Below, one piece after another: positions 9,023 to 17,343 of a stretch of 64,000 bases of DNA. The stretch spans positions 62,001 through 126,000 of the forward strand of contig CAYJLW010000001.1 in NCBI GenBank assembly GCA_964370965.1, written 5' to 3'. The DNA is from CAYJLW01 sp964370965 (GTDB lineage Bacteria > Actinomycetota > Acidimicrobiia > UBA2766). Position numbers and translations under genes: made by a program. A model generated the notes under the pieces. It was not told the DNA's origin, did no database searches, and was given only the letters and a program-made list of their open reading frames with translations. How positions within the stretch are numbered: the stretch's first letter is position 1; the number at the start of each line of letters is the position of its first letter.

Positions 9023-10954
9023 GTGAGACGTAAGACCCTGCTCGTCCGATGCCTGGCCGCTCTGGCCGCGGTCTCTCTCCTGGGGGCGGGCTGCACGTCC
9101 AAGGGGGGCGGCGAGAAGAAGACCAAGACCGGGGCCGGCGGCGGGGTCGCCACCGAGGTCAAGAAGCGCTCCGTGACGCTGGCCGCCCTGTACTACGCCC
9201 AGGGGCCCGACGGTCCCAGGGGCGGGTTCAGCGAGATCACGATCGCAGTCGAGCCCACCGACCAGCCCAAGATCAAGGTCGGCTTCCTTGAGGACGAGGT
9301 CGGGGGTTCGGGCCCGCAGTGGCGGGCGTCGGGCTGGGAGGCCACCGCCGTGGCTCTCATGCTCACGGGCATCGACCCGTCCAAGAAGGAGATCACCTTC
9401 GAGATCACCGGCCAGGCAGACGGCCCCAGCGCGGGCTGCCTCACCACGGTCGGGGTGCTGGCGGCGCTGCGCGGTGACACCGTGAAGAAGAACGTCACGA
9501 TGACGGGCACCATCAACCCTGACGGCACGGTGGGGCCGGTGGGCGGCATCCCCTACAAGGTGCAGGGTGCCAAGGAGGCCAAGAAGACCCTCATGCTCAT
9601 CCCAGCCGGCCAGATGCAGTCCGCCGACGAGACCGGAGCGATGGTCGACGTCGCCGACATCGGAGACAAAGAAGGCATCAGGGTCAGAGAGGTCAAGGAC
9701 GTCTACCAGGCCTACAAGGAGTTCACGGGCAAGACCCTCCCCCGGCCCGAAGGAGGCGAGGGCGTCGAGGTCCCCAAGAAGGTCGCGGACCGCCTCGAGA
9801 AGATCGTGGGCAAGTGGCTGGGCACCTACGAGAAGTCCAAGAACGAGTTCGGGACGCTCAGCCCCCAGATCCAGGAGCTGCTCGCCGGCCAGATGCAGGA
9901 GGCCGACGCCAGCGCCGAGGCGGCCGGGGCGCTCCTCGAGCAGGGCCTCCCCGCCGGGGCCTACAGGGAGGCTGCCCAGGCGGCCGTCTTCGTCACCGGT
10001 GCGTTCCAGGCGGGTCGGGCCCTGGAGGTCTACTTCACCCAGGGCGCCGAGGCTCTGAAGGCCCAGCTCGAGGCCAACGCCGGAGCCGAGAAGACCGTGG
10101 ACGCCCTCATCGACAAGCTCAAGGACACGAAACCGAAGAACCTCACCGACGTCTCGGCCCTCATGGACGCCTATGGCGTGGCCACCGACGCCGTGAGCGC
10201 CCTCCTCTATGCCGAGGAGGCGCTCAACAAGGACGTCACGAGCCAGGAGGACGTGATCGCGGCGCTCGTGCTGTCGTCGTTCTTCTACTCCTTCGCCGAG
10301 CTCGCCACCGAGGCGTCCCAGGACTCACTCGACGTCCTCGACGGCCTCGGGGGGCGCAAGCCCGCCAAAGGCGTCGACCTCTCCGTGATCGCAGACTTCT
10401 TCCGCAAGGCGGCCGAGGCGAACATGAACCTCTTCACGACCGTGGTCGTCGAGGAGATCGCCAAGTCCGAGGGTGTCGCCACGGAGGGGGTGCAGGCCGT
10501 CCTCGCTGACAAGGACTTCGACTACGGCCTCGCCCTCAAGTCCCAGCAGGTGCAGCAGGGCCTCAAGGAGTACTTCGGGGAGGGCGACGCCCTCGACTAC
10601 GCGACTCTCGGGAGCGCCGTGAGCCTGTTCAGCCGCTCCAGCACCCTGCTGGCGAAGTACTACTCTCTCGACGCCCAACTCGACGACAACTTCGACGTCA
10701 CCGACGTGGGCAGGCCCAAGGCGTTCACGGTCATGCTCGACTTCGCCGACGACCAGTTGCAGCGCGCGATCGGCGTGCTGGAGGCCGGCGGCGTGGAGGC
10801 GTCCCTGCCCGTCTTCTACTACGAGACCGCCAAGATCGACCGCGAGGGCACTCCCGACGACAAGTTCAGCGCTCTCGGGGACTTCTGGCTCGGCTTCGTG
10901 CAGGCCCGCGTGCTCACCTTCCTGGGTGGGTTCTCCGGCGCCGGCCTGGGCTGA
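9023..10954 (+). CDS. Lipoprotein with Lon-type (S16) serine protease domain
   Basis: A 643-residue predicted lipoprotein. The signal peptide ends in LLGAGC, with Cys24 as the lipidation residue. Residues about 85-215 match the Lon proteolytic domain: Ser136 in DGPSAG and Lys179 in GGIPYK are separated by 43 residues, exactly the Ser-Lys spacing of the Lon catalytic dyad, with the MTGTINPDGTVGPVGG core between them. There is no AAA+ ATPase module and no PDZ domain. The remaining 400 or so residues are predicted helical and I do not recognise them. Start: AGGAGG at 9008-9013 is best spaced for GTG 9023; TTG 9014 and GTG 9017 are alternatives. A TAGCCT box at 8973 may be the -10. Confidence 0.8.
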   Translation: MRRKTLLVRCLAALAAVSLLGAGCTSKGGGEKKTKTGAGGGVATEVKKRSVTLAALYYAQGPDGPRGGFSEITIAVEPTDQPKIKVGFLEDEVGGSGPQWRASGWEATAVALMLTGIDPSKKEITFEITGQADGPSAGCLTTVGVLAALRGDTVKKNVTMTGTINPDGTVGPVGGIPYKVQGAKEAKKTLMLIPAGQMQSADETGAMVDVADIGDKEGIRVREVKDVYQAYKEFTGKTLPRPEGGEGVEVPKKVADRLEKIVGKWLGTYEKSKNEFGTLSPQIQELLAGQMQEADASAEAAGALLEQGLPAGAYREAAQAAVFVTGAFQAGRALEVYFTQGAEALKAQLEANAGAEKTVDALIDKLKDTKPKNLTDVSALMDAYGVATDAVSALLYAEEALNKDVTSQEDVIAALVLSSFFYSFAELATEASQDSLDVLDGLGGRKPAKGVDLSVIADFFRKAAEANMNLFTTVVVEEIAKSEGVATEGVQAVLADKDFDYGLALKSQQVQQGLKEYFGEGDALDYATLGSAVSLFSRSSTLLAKYYSLDAQLDDNFDVTDVGRPKAFTVMLDFADDQLQRAIGVLEAGGVEASLPVFYYETAKIDREGTPDDKFSALGDFWLGFVQARVLTFLGGFSGAGLG

Positions 10955-10962
10955 GGCCTGGA

Positions 10963-10978
10963 GGGGAGCTTGCTCCCC
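10963..10978. terminator. Bidirectional hairpin between convergent genes
   Basis: GGGGAGC and GCTCCCC flank a TT loop, between the stops of the Lon-like lipoprotein and the convergent alcohol dehydrogenase. There is no U-tract, as is common in high-GC actinobacteria. Confidence 0.6.
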
Positions 10979-10984
10979 GCTCTC

Positions 10985-12106
10985 TCAGTACACGATCAGG
11001 CTGCGGGCAACCTCGCCGGTCTTGATCGCGTCGAAGGCGTCGTTGACCTCGGCGAGGTCGATCGTGCGCGACACGAGCTCGTCCAGCATGAGGATGCCGT
11101 TCTGGTACATCTCGACGAGCATCGGGACGTCACGGAAGACGTCGGCGCCGCCGTACATGCAGCCTTTGAGCGTGCGTTCGAAGGCGAAAAGGTGGATCGA
11201 GATCGGCAGGGTGACGACGACGTCCATCCGGGGCACGCCCACGAGGATCGCCTCGCCGCCCCGGCGGGTCATGTCGACGGCCTGCATGAACGTCTCGCCG
11301 TGGCCGATCACCTCGAAGGCGTAGTCGACCCCCCGCATGTCGCCGTAGAGGGTCGTGGCCGTGAGGGCACGGACCTGCGCCACGGCGTCGCCTCCGGACG
11401 CGTTCACGGTGTGGGTGGCCCCGAAGGTCCGGGCGAGCTCGAGTTTGGAGTCCAGCATGTCCACGGCGACGATCTGGGCGGCGCCGGCGATGCGGGCGCC
11501 CTGGATCACGTTGAGGCCGACGCCGCCGCAGCCGATCACGGCCACGTGCGAGCCCGGCTTCACCTTCGCCGTGTTCAGGGCGGCGCCCACACCCGTGAGG
11601 ACGCCGCAGCCGATCAGGGCCGCCTTGTCGAGAGGCATGGCGGGGTCGATCTTCACTGCGCTCGTCGCCGGGACGACCGTGGCTTCGGCGAACGTGCCTG
11701 CCGCCGACATGTGGAACACGGGGGCACCCCCGCGGCTGAAGCGGGGTGTGCCGTCCAGGAGTCCACCCGACGCCATCGACGGGAAGGCCTGCTCGCAGAT
11801 CTCGGGCTGGCCGTGCAGGCACGGATAGCACTGGCCGCACTGGGAGACCCAGGAGATCACCACGTGGTCGCCCACCTGCAGCGAGGTCACCCCGGGGCCC
11901 ACCTCTTCGACGACGCCGGCGCCTTCGTGGCCGAGTACGACGGGCATCGGGAACGGCAGGGTGCCGTTCTGGATCGAGAGGTCGGAGTGGCAGACCCCGG
12001 AGGCCGCCATCTTCACCCTGACCTCGCCCGCCTTCGGTGCCGCGAGCTCGACCTCTTCGGTGATCTCGACCGGCTCGTTCAGGGAGTTCTGGACGGCCGT
12101 TCTCAT
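10985..12106 (-). CDS. Zinc-dependent alcohol dehydrogenase (MDR superfamily)
   Basis: A 373-residue medium-chain dehydrogenase of the class I/III-like group that oxidises alcohols or aldehydes with NAD. The catalytic zinc site is marked by GVCHSD and GHEGAGVV. The structural zinc site has four cysteines in CGQCYPCLHGQPEIC. The nucleotide-binding GCGGVGLNVIQGA is the Rossmann turn. Mycothiol- or glutathione-dependent formaldehyde dehydrogenases have this architecture, but the substrate cannot be read from sequence. I chose ATG at 12106 because GAGGGGGAACC precedes it; the frame stays open upstream. Confidence 0.9.
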   Translation of the reverse strand: MRTAVQNSLNEPVEITEEVELAAPKAGEVRVKMAASGVCHSDLSIQNGTLPFPMPVVLGHEGAGVVEEVGPGVTSLQVGDHVVISWVSQCGQCYPCLHGQPEICEQAFPSMASGGLLDGTPRFSRGGAPVFHMSAAGTFAEATVVPATSAVKIDPAMPLDKAALIGCGVLTGVGAALNTAKVKPGSHVAVIGCGGVGLNVIQGARIAGAAQIVAVDMLDSKLELARTFGATHTVNASGGDAVAQVRALTATTLYGDMRGVDYAFEVIGHGETFMQAVDMTRRGGEAILVGVPRMDVVVTLPISIHLFAFERTLKGCMYGGADVFRDVPMLVEMYQNGILMLDELVSRTIDLAEVNDAFDAIKTGEVARSLIVY

Positions 12107-12173
12107 GGTTCCCCCTCTGGTCCCCGCGGTGATGTGGTTGCCTACCGCCGCCATGGCGCCGGGCGGGGCGAGG

Positions 12174-13301
12174 CTAGCCCGTCCGCCCCTCAGAGGACAG
12201 GTCCGCGAGGAGGCCGGCGAGGGCCCTGCGCAGTCCGGACGGCGAGAACCGCTCCGCCAGGAGGGCGTGGTTGGCGTCCAGGACGGCGCCCCATCGGGTC
12301 TCGAGGAGCGAGCGGGCGCAGGTTCCCGGGTCGGCGGGGTCCAAGAGGGCGAAGCGGAACCCCAAGTCCAGGAACTCGCCGAGAACCGGGTACGCCGACA
12401 CGGCCAGCGGCCGCCGGTGCGCCACGGATTCCATGACCGGGTTGCCGAAGCCCTCCCACTCGCTGGGCAGGGTCACGGCGAAGCAGGCAGCGTAGCCGTC
12501 GGCGATCGTGAAGCCGCCCCCGGGACCGAGGAGGTCGGGGCGCTGCATGACCTCGATCCCGGCGGCCTCCACGGCGGCGGCGAGGTCGGCCTCGTAGCCG
12601 TCCTCGGTGGCACCGGCGACGAGCAGGACGCTGCGCCGGCCCGTCTCCGCGGCCAGGGCCTCGCCGAGGGCGAGAGCGACAGGGATGCGCTTGCGCCGAA
12701 TGGCGCGCGTGGGCTGGAAGAGGAGGACGTCGTCGCAGGCGACGCCGAGCTCCCTCCGCAGGGTGTCGGGACGCGTCCCCGGTGGCGGGTCCGGGTCGAA
12801 GCTGTTGGGGACCACGGTGGCCGCGATCCCGCGGCGGGCGAGGGTGTCCGCCGAGAGCCGGTTGACGGTGACGTGGTGCAGGTAGGGGAGGCGGGGGGGG
12901 AACGGGCCCTGTGTCCCCGTGCCGAGTCCGGCGAACTGCGCTCGCTGGTCGGGGAGGTCGTGGTGGTGGCCGATGGCGGGCCGGTCAACGAGGAGACGGA
13001 CCAGAACCGCTGCCAGGTCCGGGTGGAGGGGGAGGCCGAAGACGTTCTCGACGACGACCACGTCGGCGGGAGCCAGGGCGTCGCGGAGACGGGCGGCGGG
13101 AACGGGGCGGGGCTCGGGCCGGTAGTGCAACTCCGGGATGACGACGTCGCCGACCTCCCGGCGGGCGCCGGGGATGAGACCCGCCACCCGGTAGGTGGTG
13201 TGCCCCAGATCGGCGCACGCCGCCCGCCACTTCTCGGCTTCGACGGAGACTCCGTCGCCGTCCCCGAGCCGGAAGCTCACGAAGGCGACACGCAGGGACA
13301 C
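12174..13301 (-). CDS. Glycosyltransferase, GT4-like (GT-B fold)
   Basis: A 375-residue cytoplasmic glycosyltransferase. The C-terminal half carries the nucleotide-sugar EX7E motif (EGFGNPVME) after LPSEW, the hallmark of retaining GT-B enzymes. The N-terminal half has the Rossmann-like start FVSFRLGDGDGVSVEAEKW and an HHHDLPDQR region. Donor and acceptor are unknown. GTG at 13301 is well supported, because a TACGCT hexamer ends 6 nt upstream, indicating a leaderless message. The gene lies alone, divergent from the BldC-like gene. Confidence 0.85.
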   Translation of the reverse strand: MSLRVAFVSFRLGDGDGVSVEAEKWRAACADLGHTTYRVAGLIPGARREVGDVVIPELHYRPEPRPVPAARLRDALAPADVVVVENVFGLPLHPDLAAVLVRLLVDRPAIGHHHDLPDQRAQFAGLGTGTQGPFPPRLPYLHHVTVNRLSADTLARRGIAATVVPNSFDPDPPPGTRPDTLRRELGVACDDVLLFQPTRAIRRKRIPVALALGEALAAETGRRSVLLVAGATEDGYEADLAAAVEAAGIEVMQRPDLLGPGGGFTIADGYAACFAVTLPSEWEGFGNPVMESVAHRRPLAVSAYPVLGEFLDLGFRFALLDPADPGTCARSLLETRWGAVLDANHALLAERFSPSGLRRALAGLLADLSSEGRTG

Positions 13302-13482
13302 CCGCGCAGCGTAGCCCCGAGCGGCTCCAGGGCCGCGCTCCTGGCGGGGCGCGGCGTTCCGGGCGGTCGCCGGAATGAGCCGATCGACCCATTCTCCCGA
13401 GGTCGACGAGTGCCGTTCTCTTCTCCATGTGCCGAATTCCGACGCGCCGGTCGATTCGGACACGAGTATCCGGAGGAACGAC

Positions 13483-13683
13483 ATGGCAACCATCCAGGAC
13501 GAAGATGTCGAGTACCTGAGAGCGGCGGAGGCGGCGGCCCTGCTGCACGTCTCCCCGAAGACGGTGAGCCGGTGGGCGAAGGAGGGCAAGATCCCCTGCT
13601 TCGTCACCCTGGGTGGGCATCGTCGCTTCCCGCGGGGCGCCATCGAGAAGCTCGCGGGAGAGCGCCGCCACACCGGCGGCTGA
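13483..13683 (+). CDS. BldC-like MerR-type DNA-binding protein
   Basis: A 66-residue single-domain winged helix-turn-helix protein. The LRAAEAAALLHVSPKTVSRW helix-turn-helix followed by the TLGGHRRFP wing matches the BldC/excisionase-like class. In Streptomyces, BldC binds direct repeats cooperatively and controls the timing of development; here the role is unknown. ATG is preceded by CGGAGGAACGAC, a strong ribosome site. It is divergent from the glycosyltransferase and may regulate nearby genes. A recombination directionality factor is less likely, since no integrase is adjacent. Confidence 0.82.
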   Translation: MATIQDEDVEYLRAAEAAALLHVSPKTVSRWAKEGKIPCFVTLGGHRRFPRGAIEKLAGERRHTGG

Positions 13684-13827
13684 ACACGACCGGGGCGTGC
13701 CATCCGGCCCTCGGGCGGCCCCCGGCACTCGCGTCTTCCGGAGGCGCCCCGCCCGCACGCCTCCCCCCCGAATGGGGGCGCGTCCGCCCCGCGTGGCAGC
13801 ATCGGGGCCGGCTGACGGAGGATCGCG

Positions 13828-14034
13828 GTGAGCGAGACGGAAATCAAGGTTGCGCGCAACGGGCCCTACCGCGTGGGAGGCACGTTCCGGCTACTGGACG
13901 CCGCCGGCCAAGAGATCCCTTGCGACGAGGAGATCTCGCTCTGCCGCTGCGGGCACTCGTCCGACAAGCCGTTCTGTGACGGCTCCCACCGGGAGTTCCA
14001 CTTCGAGAGCGTCGTCCTCATGGAGGAGGAGTGA
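13828..14034 (+). CDS. CDGSH iron-sulfur domain protein
   Basis: A 68-residue mitoNEET-type protein. CRCGHSSDKPFCDGSH supplies the 3Cys-1His ligands (Cys39, Cys41, Cys50, His54) of a [2Fe-2S] cluster. Small stand-alone CDGSH proteins are thought to transfer clusters or electrons. GTG is preceded by GGAGG. The stop overlaps the start of the following enoyl-CoA hydratase (TGATG), so the two are translationally coupled, which hints at a redox or cluster-handling link to acyl-CoA metabolism. Confidence 0.9.
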   Translation: MSETEIKVARNGPYRVGGTFRLLDAAGQEIPCDEEISLCRCGHSSDKPFCDGSHREFHFESVVLMEEE

Positions 14035-14828
14035 TGGGCGGCTACGAGAGCCTCCTGTACCGCGTCGACGGCCGCGTCGCCACGATCACCATCAACCGGG
14101 AGGAGCGGCGCAACGCCCTTTCCCCCCAGGTCATGTTCGAGCTCCGTGAGGCGTTCGCCGCAGCGAAGGCCGACCGGGACGTGCGGGTGGTCGTGCTCAC
14201 GGGGGCGGGCGAGAGGGCTTTCTGCGCCGGCGCCGATCTCGGGGGCACCTTCCAGGGCGACGACCTCCCCGGCCCCCTCGACATGCACCACGACCGCGGA
14301 CACCTTGCCGATCTGTTCCGGGACATGTGGCGCCTCGGCAAGCCGATCATCGCCCGGGTGCGGGGCTATGCCCTCGCCGGTGGCTGCGGTCTCGCCCTCG
14401 CCTGCGACTTCGTGATCGCCGCCGAGGACGCCGTCTTCGGCACGCCTGAGATCGACCGCGGTCTCTGGCCGATGATGATCTCCGCCGTGCTCATGCGATC
14501 CATGCCGCCGAAGGTGGCCCTCGATCTCATGATGACCGGCCGGCGCGTCCCCGCCGCCGAAGCCCGGGAGATCGGTTTCGTGCGCAGCGTCGTGCCCGTC
14601 GCCGACCTCGACGCCGAGGTGGCCGACTTCGCCGGCGCGCTGGCGGCGAAGTCCCCGGCGATTCTCCGACTGGGGAGGGACGCGTTCTACGCCACGCTCG
14701 ACATGAGTCGCGAGGAGGCCCTCTCCTACCTGCAGGCGATGCTCACCGTGAACACGCTCGCCGAGGACGTCGCCGAGGGCTTGGCGGCGTTCTTCGAGAA
14801 GCGCGACCCCGTCTGGAAAGGTCGGTAG
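14034..14828 (+). CDS. Enoyl-CoA hydratase/isomerase family protein
   Basis: A 264-residue crotonase-fold enzyme acting on acyl-CoA thioesters. The oxyanion-hole motif is AFCAGADL, the second conserved block is YALAGGCGLALACDFVIA, and GTPEI follows. Which reaction it performs (hydration, isomerisation or hydrolysis) cannot be fixed from the motifs alone. ATG 14034 overlaps the CDGSH stop and follows GGAGGAGGA; GTG 14031 is an alternative. It sits 31 nt before the acyl-CoA carboxylase subunit, so one operon for branched or odd-chain acyl-CoA metabolism is likely. Confidence 0.88.
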   Translation: MGGYESLLYRVDGRVATITINREERRNALSPQVMFELREAFAAAKADRDVRVVVLTGAGERAFCAGADLGGTFQGDDLPGPLDMHHDRGHLADLFRDMWRLGKPIIARVRGYALAGGCGLALACDFVIAAEDAVFGTPEIDRGLWPMMISAVLMRSMPPKVALDLMMTGRRVPAAEAREIGFVRSVVPVADLDAEVADFAGALAAKSPAILRLGRDAFYATLDMSREEALSYLQAMLTVNTLAEDVAEGLAAFFEKRDPVWKGR

Positions 14829-14859
14829 GCGCCGAGCGCTGCCGTGGAGGGAGACAACC

Positions 14860-16455
14860 GTGAGTGACGACACGAAGGCGACGCCCGCCGCCCCGCATCT
14901 GGAGGCGGGCTGGGACGACCAGATCGCCGACCTGCACGCCCGCCGGGAACGGAACCTGGGCGGCGGCGGTCCGGAGAAGGTCGCCCGCCAGCACGAGCTC
15001 AACAAGGAGACCGTGCGCTGGCGCCTGGAGCGCCTTCTCGACCCGGGCAGCTTCGTCGAGTACGGCCTCCTCGGCGACCACATGGATCCGAGCCTCGGGG
15101 ATCGCCATGCTCCCGCCGACGGCGCTGTCTGCGGCATCGGCGAGATCGACGGCCGACGCGTGGCGATCGTCGCCTACGACTTCACCGTTATGGCGGGCTC
15201 GATGGGCGCCGTCGGGGAACGCAAGGTCGCCCGCATGCGCGACATGGCCCTCACGCAGCGGATCCCGATCGTCTGGCTGCTCGATTCCGCCGGGGCCCGC
15301 ATCCAGCAGGCCACGGGCTCCACCTTCGCCATGGCGGGGGACCTCTTCCGGGAGCAGGTCGCCATGAGCGGGGTTGTCCCGCAGGTGGCGGCCATGCTCG
15401 GGCACTGCGCCGCCGGCACGGCGTACATCCCTGGCCTGGCGGACTTCGTGCCCATGGTCAAGGGCACGTCCTCGATGGCTCTCGGCGGCCGCCACCTCGT
15501 GAAGGCAGCGGTGGGCGAGGACGTCACCGAGGAGGAGATGGGCGGTTCCGCCGTGCACAACAAGATCTCCGGTTGTGCTGACCTCGAGGTCGCCGACGAC
15601 GGGGAGTGCCTCGACGTCGTGCGCCGCTACCTGGGCTACTTCCCGTCGAACAACACCGAGGAACCACCTGTGGGAGCGGGCGACGACCCCGCCGACCGGC
15701 TCTGCCCGGAGCTGCGCGACATCGTCCCCACGGCGCCTCGGCGCGCCTACGACATGCGCAAGGTCATCGGGGTGATCGCCGACCGGGACTCGTGGTTCCC
15801 CATGAAGCCGGATTGGGCGAAGAACATCCTCACGGGCTTCGCCCGCTTCGGCGGCCGGCCCGTGGGCATCGTGGCCAACCAGCCGATGATGCTCGGCGGA
15901 GCCCTCGACGTGAACTCCGCCGACAAGGCGGCCCGTTTCGTCTGGCTCTGCGACGCCTTCAACATCCCTCTCGTGTTCCTCATGGACGTCCCCGGCTTCA
16001 TCGTGGGTTCCGGCGTGGAGAAGCAGGGCATCATCCGCCACGGCGCCAAGATGCTCTTCGCCGTCTCGGAGGCCACCGTGCCCAAGGTGACCGTCATCAT
16101 GCGCAAGGCCTACGGTGCCGGCTACTTCGTGATGAACGGCCGGGCGTACGAGGCGGACTACATCGTGGCCTGGCCCACCGCCGAGATCTCGGTCATGGGC
16201 CCGGACGGGGCCGTGAACATAATCTTCCGCAAGCAGATCGAGGCGGCGCCCGAGGAGGAGCGCGACGCAGTCCGCCTCCAACTCGCCGAGGAGATCCGCA
16301 AGACGATCGACCCCTACATCGCCGCCGGCCACGGTCACATCGACGACGTCATCGATCCCGCCGAGACCCGCCAGGCGATCGTCAAGGGTCTCCGCCTCAG
16401 CCGCACGAAGCACGTCGACCGCCCCTGGCGCAAGCACGGCGTCCTCCCCGTGTGA
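14860..16455 (+). CDS. Acyl-CoA carboxylase beta (carboxyltransferase) subunit
   Basis: A 531-residue carboxyltransferase of the propionyl-/methylcrotonyl-CoA type. It moves the carboxyl group from biotin to an acyl-CoA. Both crotonase-like halves are complete: the N-half has AGSMGAVGERKV and LLDSAGARIQ, and the C-half has FLMDVPGFIVGSGVE and YGAGYFVMNG. It needs a biotin carboxylase and a carrier. The small biotin carrier at 19351 may be that partner, but a phage fragment now separates them, and no biotin carboxylase gene is in this window. GTG start follows GGAGGGAGACAACC. A hairpin repeat begins right after the stop. Confidence 0.93.
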   Translation: MSDDTKATPAAPHLEAGWDDQIADLHARRERNLGGGGPEKVARQHELNKETVRWRLERLLDPGSFVEYGLLGDHMDPSLGDRHAPADGAVCGIGEIDGRRVAIVAYDFTVMAGSMGAVGERKVARMRDMALTQRIPIVWLLDSAGARIQQATGSTFAMAGDLFREQVAMSGVVPQVAAMLGHCAAGTAYIPGLADFVPMVKGTSSMALGGRHLVKAAVGEDVTEEEMGGSAVHNKISGCADLEVADDGECLDVVRRYLGYFPSNNTEEPPVGAGDDPADRLCPELRDIVPTAPRRAYDMRKVIGVIADRDSWFPMKPDWAKNILTGFARFGGRPVGIVANQPMMLGGALDVNSADKAARFVWLCDAFNIPLVFLMDVPGFIVGSGVEKQGIIRHGAKMLFAVSEATVPKVTVIMRKAYGAGYFVMNGRAYEADYIVAWPTAEISVMGPDGAVNIIFRKQIEAAPEEERDAVRLQLAEEIRKTIDPYIAAGHGHIDDVIDPAETRQAIVKGLRLSRTKHVDRPWRKHGVLPV

Positions 16456-16565
16456 CTCGAAGGGGGACTTCGTCCCCCCTCGAACTCCCCCCTGGAGAGC
16501 CGGGCCGTTTGCCGCCGGGGCGCCGTTCCGGGCCGGCGGAGCCGTCCCTCCGGCCCCGCTCTGGG
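16456..16565 (-). repeat. 110-bp dispersed repeat, copy 1, with terminal hairpin
   Basis: In reverse orientation this matches 53081-53190 with roughly a dozen differences over 110 bp by eye. It ends in a strong hairpin (16457-16483) whose arms are TCGAAGGGGGAC and GTCCCCCCTCGA around a TTC-type loop, which probably terminates the carboxylase transcript. It directly abuts the phage-derived segment. Confidence 0.75.
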
Positions 16566-16623
16566 AAGGACCACGGCGAGAGGACTGGGCGCTGGCGGGG
16601 TGGGGGGTCCCCGCCGGCACGCG

Positions 16624-17001
16624 GAGCGCGGCGACGGTGTCGGCGTCGGCGGCTCCGGCCCGGACGGCGGCCTCGGCGAGGGCGGCCCGTATCAGCCGTT
16701 GGTTGGCGGCGGTGAGGGCCTGGTCGCGGGCCGTCTCGGCGGCCCGGCGGGCCTCCTGTTCCTTCTCGAGCTCGGTCTTGGTGGCCGCCTCGTACTCGTC
16801 GGCCTTGGCCGCTTTCGCTTTGAGCTGGTCGTAGTCGGCGTAGCGGTCCCGTTCCCGGCGGAGGCGGTCCTGGACGACACGGTCCACGTCGGCCTGGGTG
16901 AAAGCGCGCCCCCCGTCGTCGGGGGTGGGTGCCGGCGGGCCGCCCGGCCCCTCAGGGTCGGGGGCGGGTGGGGCCGTGGGGGTGGGTGTCGGGTCGGCCA
17001 T
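16624..17001 (-). pseudogene. Phage scaffold-like protein, C-terminally truncated
   Basis: ATG at 17001 opens a Pro/Thr/Asp-rich leader followed by FTQADVDRVVQDRLRRERDR and a charged coiled coil, the pattern of small phage capsid-scaffolding proteins that follow MuF and portal genes. After about 126 residues, at ADTVAALR, the phage-like signal ends. The frame then runs open through the repeat and antisense to the carboxylase gene with no proper stop, so the true C-terminus is lost. Its strand and position after MuF match phage gene order. Confidence 0.6.
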
Positions 17002-17097
17002 GGGCTGTTCCTCCGGTGTGGAGTGGCCACCCCTTGTTCGGGCGGGGGTGTGGCGCCTCTTCCCGCCCAGGGGCGGGAGACCTTACGATGGGGGGCG

Positions 17098-17343
17098 ATG
17101 GAGGACTTCGAGCGGGGCGACCTCTTCGAGCAGCTCGTCTGCGCCGTGTGCGGCAAGAAGGCGACGTGGTCGCTCGCTGTGGGCTGGGTGCGCCTCTACC
17201 AGGTCGGCCCCGAGGTCGTGGCGGCCCTACGGCCGGTCGACACGATGGACGTGTGTTCTGAGGAGTGCGGCCAGGTGTGGTTCGGGGTGTCGCCGGTCAG
17301 GCGTTGGGACGAGTACCACTGGGCGGCGCGACGGGGCCGATGA
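17098..17343 (+). CDS. Small Cys-rich protein, possible zinc ribbon
   Basis: An 81-residue protein. Four cysteines, in CAVCGKK and CSEEC, are spaced like a zinc-binding knuckle pair. The rest is acidic at the N-terminus and aromatic at the C-terminus. It is on the plus strand, opposite to the phage structural genes, and its last 47 bp overlap the end of the minus-strand small gene. A run of G precedes the ATG. I do not recognise a family. It could be a phage accessory gene or a chance frame, but codon bias and the paired cysteines favour a real gene. Confidence 0.5.
   Translation: MEDFERGDLFEQLVCAVCGKKATWSLAVGWVRLYQVGPEVVAALRPVDTMDVCSEECGQVWFGVSPVRRWDEYHWAARRGR

Noticed and set aside
13690..13827. 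Further copy of the 110-bp repeat between the BldC-like and CDGSH genes
   Set aside because: The stretch is GC-rich with short G/C palindromes but shares neither the repeat core nor the hairpin arms.
14743..17001. One continuous minus-strand frame joining the phage scaffold-like protein to sequence antisense to the carboxylase gene
   Set aside because: Only the first 126 codons look protein-like. The rest is the antisense shadow of a well-supported gene in GC-rich DNA, so it is treated as a truncated pseudogene rather than a fusion protein.
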